Assembly: GCA_030407005.1 (NCBI GenBank)
Contig: JAUDYN010000006.1
Location: forward strand, 3,534,001 to 3,598,000
Length of the DNA: 64,000 bases
Source: Desarmillaria ectypa
Lineage: Eukaryota > Basidiomycota > Agaricomycetes > Agaricales > Physalacriaceae
Reading direction: 5' to 3'
The position numbers and the translations under genes were made by a program. The notes under the pieces were generated by a model, which ran no database searches, was not told where the DNA came from, and was given only the letters and a program-made list of their open reading frames with translations. Positions 12,008-22,487 of the stretch are shown piece by piece (position 1 is the first letter of the stretch; each line of letters starts with the position of its first letter).

Positions 12008-15000
12008 ATGGTCGCCGTTTGTCCCAAAATCCTTTCAGTCGGCCACTGTGATGATGATTCCTGTCGCCTTCAGCATGATATCCTTGTATGCAAGCCATGT
12101 CGAAGGATCTGCCCCAACCAAAAAGAGCTTGACGCGCACTTGATCTCGAAAAAGCATCTGGCAGCTACATCCGGAGTGCCTGCGATATACTATTGTAGCG
12201 TTTGCGATAGAACAATGGGACGGCTTAGCTGGGAGTCACACGTTCGTGGGTCACCCCACCTTAAAGCAGCCAAGCGACGAGATGTATCGCCCAACGTCCA
12301 ACCAGAAGTGCCTGAGGAGGTTGCAGGTTGTACTTTTTGTCCACCTTGCAACATCCATATTCCTCACAGTGCTTGGAACATTCACTTGGCTGGCAGAAAA
12401 CACAGAGCACGGACACGGTATACCAAGTTTACTTCTGCTCTAGAAGAAGCTGAGGAAAACAAACACGGCGTTGTCGTTGAAGGGAATCTTGATTTTGATG
12501 TTGTCAATTCTAACGTCGCAAGCTCAGGTGTATCCGCGCACCTGACTATCAGCACAACAGTTCCCCATGCGCGACTTTCTATGGTCGTTCGTTTGGCATC
12601 CTCGAAACATCGCTCAGCATTTTCTCCGTGCGTTCTTCGTAAAGATGTCTGAATTCTAATTTGAATGAGGTTTCCGTCAACAGGTTCACCATCACGCCTC
12701 TTGGAACACAACAACTGAAGTACCGCCAGCCACTAGAACTGACCGTTGGGGGGTGTCAGAAATTCCCAGGACGTGCAGAGGACAGGGTAGAGCTTGTTTT
12801 CGAGGATCAGCAGCTGAACACACAATTCATTATCTGTCGACCCATCTATATTATCGTTGGTGATCCGGAGGCTCATAAGGCACTGCAGCCGAAAACGCCA
12901 TACGTCCCCCGAAAACGAACGGCACGCCATCCCGAGACGACAATTGTTGAAGGAGAGAGGCCACCAGCTCTTGGCGCCGTTCCCTACGTTGTCAAACTTC
13001 CAAAGTCCAACATTCCCAAGAACTTACATGCCTCCTTGGCGACCGGTTCCGTCCAGGAGATCGTGAAGCGGCTTCGGGAGACGTTCCTCCCTCCTACGAT
13101 TGAAGGTGCTTCATATGGGAGACATTTCCGACATTTGATCTGGGCTGAGGAGTTCAAGTCGAGGTCAGTATGTTATTTTTTTAATGTATGTTTTGCCGCT
13201 GATGCCATTTGTTCTGTAGCCAAGATTTGGAGCACTATGATATTCCCAATTCCAAGCTTACAGGGCACGGAAGATTCTACCAGTATGTGTCGACGATATC
13301 GCTAACTTCTTTTTTTCTCACAAGCATTGCGATAGCCTTGAAGTTCCCGGTCTGGCTGAAAAAAGGCCTAGTGTCCTCATTGGTTCGTGTCTCAACATTT
13401 TATGCCCAGTGTCGCTAAAGAGGTTTAGGGGACAACATCCTCGTTCGAAGGAGCGACGCACCTGAAGGTCACTGGTATTCGGGCTGTGTTCATTTCGTCC
13501 ATCAGGTGGAAGTTGGGCTATGTTTCTACCATTCGTTCAAAGCGACCAGCACGGACAGATTCCTTGTCCGCTTCAAACTGAACCGATACCCTCTTCGACG
13601 ACAACATCAAGCCTTGGAAACAGCCTTTGCTCCAGCGCGTTTACTCCAGCCTACTGAACAGCATGTTCTCGCGCCATCAAGAGCATCACCATGGAGGTCT
13701 TTCAACCAGTTGATCGATACCAATGCGCGGCAAAGACAGGCGGTTGACTGTGTCCTTCGTCAACCTGGCGGATCGGTCCCCTTCATCATCTTTGGGCCGT
13801 AAGTCATTTAGATCTATGACTCATGGAACAGTATTTGACCCTTTCTAGGCCCGGTACCGGGAAAACTGTCACCGTGGTAGAGGCAATTCGGCAGATTCAT
13901 GTTGCCAATCCCAAAGCTCGTATCCTTGCGTGTGCTCCGAGTAATTCAGCGGCAGATCTTATCACTTCTCGTCTTACGATGCTGGGAGAAGATGCGCTCT
14001 TCCGATTCTATGCCCCATCCAGACCGAAGCAAGCTGTACCTCACGAGCTTAAGCCTTTCACTTATGTCAATGAGGATGGTAACTTCTCTGTTCCCATCTT
14101 GTCTCGTGTCCGCCAATTCAGGGTCATTGTCTCAACTTGCGTTTCCGCATCGGTATTTTTCGGTATCGGCATCCCACGCGGACACTTCACGCATATTTTC
14201 ATCGATGAGGCTGGCCAGGCTACAGAGCCGGAGGCGATGATTGCGGTGAAGACTATGGCCGATAACATGACTAATGTCATCTTGTCGGGCGATCCCAAGC
14301 AGCTCGGGCCTATCATCAGGTCACCAGTGGCGCGAGATTTAGGTTTGGAAATCAGCTACATCGAGAGACTAATACAGAGGGGCATCTATGACGAGGAGAA
14401 TCATCATACCGGCCACCCGTTAGTCATATTCCTTCATTTTGTTCAACCGCATCTTTTCATCTCTGTAGGGTGGTCAAACTGGTACAAAATTTCCGCTCTC
14501 ACCCCGCAATCCTCAAGTTCCCGGACGAGCGGTTCTATAAAGGGGAGCTGCAACCCTGCGCCGACCCCAAGGTCATCACTTCTTTCATTGGATCGAAACA
14601 CCTCGAGGCGAAGGGATTTCCTGTTGTGTTCCATGCCATGGCGGGCAAGGATGCTCGCGAAGCTTCGTCTCCGTCATTCTTCAACGTCGATGAGGTTTTG
14701 GATGTCAAGAAAACAGTTGAAGAGTTGCGCTCTGATAAGAAATTGCGCATCAGTACGTGACCGCGACATTTGTTGCGACGTTCTAAAATGACAGACTGTT
14801 TCCTTAGCCGACGATGATATCGGTGTGATTGCACCATATCATGCTCAAGTCCTCAGGATCAGGAAGGTATTCAGTGGACATTACGATAGCATCAAAGTTG
14901 GGAGCGTGGAGGAGTTCCAGGGCCAAGTAAGAGGAATGATGCTTTGTCATTTTTTTTTTGCGCTAATGATGGGCTCTTACCTAGGAGCGCAAGGTGATTA

Positions 15001-15450
15001 TCATATCAACGGTCAGAAGTAGCAGAGAGTTCGTAGAATTCGATCTACGCCACACTCTTGGATTCGTTGCCAGCCCTCGTCGCTTCAATGGTAAAATACA
15101 ATCATCCACTTTTCTGTCTTCCTGTACCTCACCTCATCTCACTCTCAGTGGCCGTAACTCGAGCAAAAGCACTACTCATTGTCGTTGGGGACCCAACCGT
15201 CCTCTCTCTCGATCCCCTATGGCGGTCATTCCTCAACTACGTCTACAAAAACGGTGGATGGAGAGGGTTACCGATTTCTTGGGATCCCGATGCCGATGTG
15301 GACGAGACTGGAGGCTATGACCGCGCCATCCGGGAGGCTGCGCAAGAGGGCATGAACGACTTCAGTAGACAATTGGAGGCGATGACGCTGGCTGCTATTG
15401 GGGATGATGAAGATGTTGTTGATCGTCCTTGGACACGGCATGATGGATAA
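12008..15450 (+). CDS. SF1 RNA helicase, SDE3/MOV10/SAD-3-like, tandem copy A
   Basis: Ten exons give 2961 nt, or 986 aa: 12008-12627, 12684-13163, 13220-13282, 13336-13382, 13429-13798, 13849-14418, 14469-14752, 14808-14926, 14985-15090 and 15149-15450. The N-terminus has a CCCH finger (C5, C14, C19, H23), then three U1-type C2H2 fingers (CKPC...H...H, CSVC, CPPC). The helicase core is Upf1/SF1-like: Walker A GPPGTGKT (about 526-533, split by an intron), motif II DEAGQATEPE, motif III GDPKQLGP, then EEFQGQERKVIIISTVRS and VAVTRAKALLIVVGDP. MOV10, Armitage, SDE3, Neurospora SAD-3 and fission-yeast Hrr1 are RNA-silencing helicases of this type. A silencing role is inferred from family only. 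All introns are GT-AG, about 50-60 nt. Confidence 0.93.
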
Positions 15451-15956
15451 ACTGCAGTTACGTTTGTCGGGATAATTTCTAACGGGGTAGAAGCACACGA
15501 GGGATCACAACACATATGGGATTGGCATGGCGCACGAGCGGCAGTGGAGTACATAGTCAATCGAGTAAAGAAAGAGGAAAGCGTAGTGGTACGTACACGT
15601 GACTGATGACCAATCAATACGTGAGCTGCGAGCTCGAAATCTAACGACATTTCTCTTCATGATGTATATTTGGCACCTATAATTGCTTTGCTTGTCTGTG
15701 TGAACGTTAAATCTGATTTGTCGCCCTACTTTACACGATGCTATCATGTTCCGTACCAAATGGGAATGCATAGAATGGGGTCAAATCATGATGTGAAGAG
15801 AACAAGGGATGGGAGGTGCCGAATCCTCGAGGCTGGCAGCCAGGTAAAGAACAGTGGACTAAATACTTATTTTGTCACTGGGCGCTTATTTACATCGTGT
15901 TTCTAGGGTATCTGAAAGACTTCCTCGCCTTCCCTTCCTTCCTCCTACCCACCACC
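15451..15956. other. Intergenic spacer with duplicated 3' flank and an extra segment
   Basis: Just after the copy A stop the sequence matches the start of the copy B 3' flank, then departs for about 180 bp (about 15467-15648). The homology resumes at TTTCTCTTCATGATGT and a TATTTGG(C/T)(A/G)CCT segment, and again at a TTTACACGATGCT / TTCACGCGATGCT segment. Either copy A gained an insertion in its 3'UTR or copy B lost one. The rest of the spacer is the promoter side of copy B. Confidence 0.6.
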
Positions 15957-18900
15957 ATGACTGCCACCTGTCCACACCAACTTGCCACTGGCCACTGCGA
16001 CGATGCAAATTGTCCCTTTCGATACGATTCTAATACATTCTCATGCAACGCATGCCGCAACATTTACCCTGACCGAGCTTCCTACGACGCGCACCTCAGC
16101 ACAAAGATTCACCAGAATGCTGTGTCAGGTTCAGCGCTGTACGCTTGCCGTATATGCAATGTAAACGTCCCTGGCATGAAATGTTGGGTCCAACATATTG
16201 ACGGGGGACGCCATCGTCGTGCAGCTCAGGAGCAAGGCGTATCCCCCGATGTGCAACCAGAGGAGGCCGACGTTGTTCCAAGTTACACGCTCTGTGTCAT
16301 CTGCAATCAACACATATTCAATCCTCATTGGAAGGGCCACCTCTCGAATCAAAAACACAAGGACAAAGAGCAGTTTACCAAGTATTCTTCTGCTCTCGAG
16401 GAAGCTGCGCAGGATAAGCACAATGTCACCGTTACCGGCGATCTCGACTTCAGCATCGTTGAACCTGATGCTGCTCGGGCTGGAGTATCAGTTCAAGTGA
16501 CTATTAGCACGACAGTTCCCCACGCTCGTCTGTCCGTGTCAGTGTATTTGGCGTCGTCGAAACGTCGATCCGCTTTTTCTCTGTAGGTTTCTCTATCTAG
16601 ATGTATTTTTCCTTACTGATTTCTTCTGACAAGTTTTACCGTTCACCCTGCAGGCCTACATCAACTCAAGTATCGACAGCCTGTCAGGTTGACTGTTACT
16701 GCGTTACAGACGTTTCCCGGACGCGGGGATGACCGACTAGAGTTGGTGTTCGAAGATTTACATCTCCATACGCAGTTTATCATATGCCGACCACTTCGTA
16801 TCATCGTCGGAAATGCAGTTGCACACAAAGCGCTGCAACCGAAAACACCATACGTCCCTTGTAAGCAGACGACGCGCCACCCAGAGACGGTTGTGATGAA
16901 AGGCATAAAGCCTCCAGCTCTCAGCGTCATTCCGTACGTCGTTGAGCTTCCCAAAGCAGATACTCCCAAAAATATCCTGGCAACGTTATCTACAGGTTCC
17001 GTTGCTGAGATCACGCAGCGCCTCCGTGAGGTTTTCCTGCCGCCCACTATTGAAGGTGTCGCATACGGGAAGTATTACAAGCACTTGATTTGGACTGAAG
17101 AGTTCAAAATGAGGCGAGCATTTTCGTTTCTGGTGCTGCACGTTCTTACACGACCTACTTTTCAGTGAAGACCTGGAGTATTATGACATTCCTGACGCCG
17201 AGCTCTCTCATTATAACCAATACTACTAGTACGAGTTTCATTGCCTCTGTTGAGAAAGACATTTCTAACATCATCCTATAGTCTCAATGTTCCTGGCTTA
17301 GCTGAGAAAAGACCGAGTGTCCTCGTTGGTAAGTCTTCCCTCTACGATGCGTTAACCCTGGCTTACATGTCTGCTAGGCGACGTCATCCTCGCCCGAAGG
17401 AGCGATGCACCCAAAGGTCACTGGTACTCCGGCGGCGTCCACGTCGTCAGAAAAGAAGAAGTCGGATTGTGTTTCCATCGCTCTTTTAGAGCCGCTCCTA
17501 CGGACAGATTCCTTGTTCGGTTCAAATTGAATAGATATCCGCTTCGCCGTCAGCACCAAGCGCTAGATACGGCATTCGCGCCGCCGCGGTTGCTCTTGCC
17601 CACAGAGCAGCATGTTCTCGCTTTTTTAAGAGCTACAACGTGGAAGCCTTTCAACAAGCTAATTGGCACAAATGCTCGCCAGAGACAGGCGGTGGATTGC
17701 ATACTCCGACAACGCCCTGGGACGGTGCCTTTTGTCATATTTGGCCCGTAAGTCTTTCAAGCCTGCGTGATAAGTGCCACTTTGTCTAACGGAGTTGGCG
17801 ATATAGACCTGGAACAGGAAAAACTGTTACTATGATCGAAGCGATCCGGCAAATCCTTGCGGCCAATCCCAAAGCAAGAATATTGGCTTGCGCTCCAAGC
17901 AACTCGGCCGCAGACCTGATTGCCTCCCGTCTGATGATGTTGGGGATGGACACCCTATTCCGCTTCTACGCTCCGTCGAGACCCAAGGTCGCCGTCTCGC
18001 ACGAGCTCGAACCCTTCACGTTCGTTAAGAACGGACACTTTTCCGTCCCTACTCTTGCTCGCATTCGACAATTCAAGGTGATCGTTACGACCTGCGTTTC
18101 TGCCTCGGTGTTCTTTGGCATAGGGATCCCGAGGGGTCATTTTACACATATCTTCATTGACGAGGCGGGCCAAGCAACGGAACCAGAAGCGATGATCGCG
18201 GTGAAGACCATGGCTGATAACATGACGAATGTTATTCTGTCTGGTGACCCTAAGCAGCTTGGACCTATCATCAGGTCGGCAGTAGCGAGGGACTTGGGTC
18301 TGGAGATGAGCTATATTGAGCGACTGATGCAGAGCAACATGTATGATGATGAGCAAGGGTATGGGAGTTCGTCAGTCGTTTTCCATTATTTCCTTCGCCA
18401 CCTAGGTTCTGATGTCATGTCCTCTTTACAGAATAGTCAAGCTAACACAGAACTTCCGTTCCCATCCGGCAATTCTCAAGTTCCCAAACGAGAGGTTCTA
18501 TGAGGGGGAGCTCCAACCCTGTGCAGATCCCAGGAGTATCACCGCTTTTATTGGATCTAAGCATCTGGAGGCGAAGAAATTCCCCATTGTATTTCATTCC
18601 ATCGCGGGTAAGGACGACCGGGAGGCGTCATCTCCATCCTTCTTCAACATTGACGAGGTTCTTGATGTAATGAGGACGATTGAAGACTTACGGTCAGATA
18701 AGAAACTGCGCATCAGTACGTACATAAGCAACTTGGACTCATCCTGAAGCTGACGGAACGCGCGTCTAGCTGACAATGATATCGGCGTGATCGCCCCATA
18801 TCATGCACAGGTTCTCAAAATTAAAAATGTATTGAGGAGAGGGTATGAGAGTATCAAGGTCGGCAGTGTAGAGGAGTTCCAAGGCCAGGTGAGAAAAATG

Positions 18901-19401
18901 ATGCATCGAGTTGTCATGAATACATACCGGAAATGCATTTAGGAACGGAAGGTCATCATCATATCGACAGTCAGGAGTAGCAAAGAATTCATTGAGTATG
19001 ATCTCCGGCATACCCTTGGGTTTGTCGCAAGCCCCCGTCGTTTCAATGGTAGGTTCTTTCACACGCTTTTATCATCCTGTATCTCACGCCATCTTTCAGT
19101 GGCCGTAACTCGAGCACAAGCACTACTTGTCATCGTTGGAGACCCGAATGTTCTCTCTCTTGATCCGCTGTGGAGATCATTCCTCAACTATGTCTACAAG
19201 TATGGTGGATGGAGAGGGTTACCGATATCCTGGGATCCCGATGCCGCTGTGGACGAAGCAGGGGGGTATGAACGTGCTTTCCGGGAGGCTGCGCAAGAGG
19301 ACATGAATGAATTTACCAGGAAGTTGGAGGCGATGACGCTGGCTGGTGTCGGGGAGGACGAAGGTGTCGTGGATCGTCCTTGGACACGGCATGATGGATA
19401 A
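15957..19401 (+). CDS. SF1 RNA helicase, SDE3/MOV10/SAD-3-like, tandem copy B
   Basis: Ten exons give 2961 nt, or 986 aa: 15957-16582, 16634-17113, 17166-17228, 17282-17328, 17378-17747, 17807-18370, 18432-18715, 18770-18888, 18943-19048 and 19100-19401. Exons 2-5 and 7-10 are identical in length to copy A; exon 1 is 6 nt longer and exon 6 is 6 nt shorter. Helicase motifs are intact: GPPGTGKT, DEAGQATEPE, GDPKQLGP, EEFQGQERKV and VAVTRAQALLVIVGDP. The three U1-type C2H2 fingers are kept. The N-terminal CCCH finger reads C-x8-C-x4-C-PFR-Y, so the fourth ligand His is Tyr. Intron 2 has a GC donor (GCGAGC at 17114) where copy A has GT. Both copies look functional and have diverged mostly at silent or mild positions, which points to an older, retained duplication. 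Confidence 0.93.
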
Positions 19402-21604
19402 ACCGCGGTTATGTTTCTCTTCATGATGTGTATATTTGGTGCCTTTTGTTTCTTTACTTCACGCGATGCTGATACGTTCGTTCCTGTTACACTTCGAAAG
19501 ATAAGGCCTCCGGGATTGTGCAGACAATTTTGGGTTTTGTAGACAGCACTTTCCGTAAATCATCATAACTGTTTCATTGCGATCTTCTTCTCTAGATGCT
19601 GATGTTCTTCTATATAATACATTTTACGTCGCGTTGTCCAGGTTTTATCGGTGCACTGGTGTGGTTGATACGAAGAGGTGATTTTCTCACACCATCGTAA
19701 GCATATCCGACCACACTCTGATGCTGTGAGAGATGATCACATATAAAAAGCTGATTCGGAGAAATGTTTTCGTTGCTATGTAGGGTCCGGGCTCTTTCAG
19801 TTCGCTAAATTAAGTAGTCATCGAAAAGCTACTATATTACACTGGTCTCTCAGGCGATCTTGGACTTATTTCTGTGTATTGATTCAGCTTAAGGGTTGAA
19901 ATGTCCGCCGACAACATAGATTTCACCTGCTATGCTAGGGGGATAACGAGGGCATCATCTTCCCTCGATGAACCCGGAAAGCTCGGCTCTGGGAAAAGTT
20001 TCAGTGTTGAGTCCAGGACCTTCAAAGTTATGAAGCAGCTTTGAAGAAGACCATAGATTTTTTTAGCCGCTGACCTTCAATTCTTGTTTCTGTCTATGGA
20101 TAAAATCGTTGTATACAAAAATTATTGAATATAGTCTACACAGTGCACGTGTCGTCCTTCAGGCACTTCATATGCCGAATACCTCAGGTCTGTTCTTCTA
20201 AGATCCGAATGACGTTCTTTATACTAACATACCGCGATAGAAGATCCAAACCTTTTGTTGCAATCTGGATGATGAAAGGAAGGGGTCAATCTGATCCGGT
20301 CGGGAAGTGCTGCGGGCTGATCATTGTTTAGGCGCCCAAACATCTGTTCCCTGAACTTCAAGTCGCTTCCGGTGCTGTTTTTGCTGGTCAGATGACCTTT
20401 CAGGTGTATCAACTGATGTGATCCTTCGAACGTCGAGGCTACCTTGGTCTGTAAGCCACTCTGGGATGATGCTTTGTCCTACTGGAGACCGCTTATTCGG
20501 ATGTTTAAGTCTGTTGATCATATACTTTTATCGATGATCTCCTCCTAGTCTAATGTTCAACAGCGCTGATATTGTTTCATCGATGCACTGGTACTGAGCA
20601 GTCTTCTATCTCGGTGGATCCCATCACTTATCAGGGAAATATTTACTCTACCAGTGAGTTTCTGGTTTTCTGGTTCGCCACGTACCTACTCGGGGCCAGA
20701 TATTGGGCCCTTATCTGTGGTACTCCCTTCAATCATCAGGACCTGGGCTCTTAACTGAATGACGGCCCATCCTCGCACAGCAGTAAACCAAGCAATCAAT
20801 CTACACAGCACCGTCCCCCGTGGAGCCCCCAGCGATATCCATATAACCTACACATGTTTATGAGTTGGACCCAGAAGATCTACGCCATGAACTCTCAGCA
20901 GCAACAACAAATCCGAGTCGAGCCAAAGGCACCCGCTAATGAAATCGCTTCTCCGCTCCTCGCGACGCTGAGACAGTTCCCTATGCCTCCGCCGTTTACT
21001 AGTCCAGACGGGAGGTTTCATGTTCCTGCTAGTGGAGATGATAAGAAGCACAGGAAGAGCCAAAGCGTTCCCTGAGTTTGAGGCGGTGAGTTGAACCTTT
21101 CCTGTCTAACTGAAGAAATTCCTCATCAAGGTTTGTTTAGCTTGTGAGAATGGCGGTGGTGGTATTAGGGAAGGACTCAAACTTGGACGTTCCAGTGATA
21201 GTGGACTTTTCAATCGTAGGATCGATGAACAGGCATTTAATAAACGGACAATAGAGTTGATATCGACCGTGATTGACTTTCCCGAACGCGATCGAAATCT
21301 TTTTTGTACTTGGTACGAATGCTATCAGACGCACTTCTATTTGAGATCTGTGGAAAGCATGATCAGTTCGTCAAGGTGTTGGACCGTTTTGTATGTCTTG
21401 ACACCCACGTATCATTTCACATGAGAGAAACAGTTATTTTACAAGCGACCGCTATTAGTGTATTTTCCTCAAACGGAAACGATCTCATCGAATCAAGTCA
21501 TGACAAGTCCCCCATTAATAGATAACTAAGTGTTGAGTTGAAGAATTCACGTCTTACTGTAAATGAAATATCACTCACACACTGGCCTAAGGAACTCGAA
21601 TTAT
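19402..21604. other. No confident gene; probable gene debris
   Basis: The first 80 bp is the copy B 3' flank. Beyond it, short frames in several phases occur with no recognisable domain. The only frame with a protein-like look is 20887-21075 (MNSQQQQQIRVEPKAPANEI, Pro/Gln-rich), too short to call. No tRNA, repeats or inverted termini were seen. Confidence 0.4.
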
Positions 21605-22487
21605 GCAAGTCGACGGTAGACGGTATTTACGCGACTTACCAGCGATAAAGTGCGCTTCCTTCGATGCCAAGAACGCTACGACGCTCGCAACGTCTTCAGG
21701 TTGTCCCATCCCTTGTGGAAGGGGGCAACACGCGATCCCGCAGAAATTTCTTAATGGTAACCACAAGAAAGATGGATAAAAGACTCACTATTTCAACGGT
21801 TTTAGATTGCCCCGATGGAATATCTAATGCATTGTGTGAATCCCTCGCCTTCTGGCACGCTAAATTCAACTCAGTCGAAGTATTAGGAGAACATGACATC
21901 TGACGCCTACCAGAGGCCGTATCAACGCAAGCTCAAGGTTAAGAGTCAATAGATCGCCACCATACGCCCCCAAAATAGATACATACATGGAGCATAAGCG
22001 TTCACGGTGATACCATGTGGGTTCGCAATGTCAGGGCTGTGGGCCCGGCCGTTCCTTATTGGGACCTTGTGCCGGCCAACACACACGATACCACCGAAGT
22101 CTGGCACTGCGGGCGTTGGCACGGTCCGGTTCTTCCGTGATCACGTATACATTAGGGCGGGATTTTCGTAGTTCTCCGTTTGTTCGTAGCTACAATCGCG
22201 ACTGTCACCAGCTATACCGCATTCTCCCTCTTGGATCTAGCGAGACGGTTCCAACACAACTGAGAGGATCATCTCTTTTACTTCTTTCTCGTTCGAGACA
22301 TCGGCAAAATACATCTGGCATTGAACACCAGTAGTAGAGACGACTTCATTTAGGACCTCATCGAGCTTCGCCTTTTCTAAGGGAAGATCATTGAGAGCTA
22401 CATTGAAGTAGTTCCTAGCGAGGTTGAAACGGTAGCTTTCTCGATGCCTTTGGTAGAGCCAGTAACAATAGCAGTTCCCTGAGACAT
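21605..22487 (-). pseudogene. Decayed short-chain dehydrogenase/reductase
   Basis: The minus-strand start at 22487 reads MSQGTAIVTGSTKGIEKAT, the N-terminal nucleotide-binding motif TGxxxGIG with the last Gly changed to Glu. A frameshift near 22430 leads to NYFNVALNDLPLEKAKLDEV and CQMYFADVSNEKEVKEMI, the expected Rossmann strands and DV motif. Downstream pieces include NPHGITVNAYAPC and GMGQPEDVASVVAFLASKEA, both diagnostic of the C-terminal half of classical SDRs (diacetyl/acetoin reductase-like). The catalytic YxxxK segment is not recognisable. Multiple frameshifts and stops separate the parts. The family is clear; the gene is not functional as it stands. Confidence 0.75.

Noticed and set aside
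14535..14837. 100-codon minus-strand frame inside helicase copy A
   Set aside because: Antisense shadow of conserved helicase exon 7; an equivalent but different shadow lies in copy B.
16661..17047. 128-codon minus-strand frame inside helicase copy B
   Set aside because: Antisense of exon 2, whose plus-strand translation aligns with copy A.
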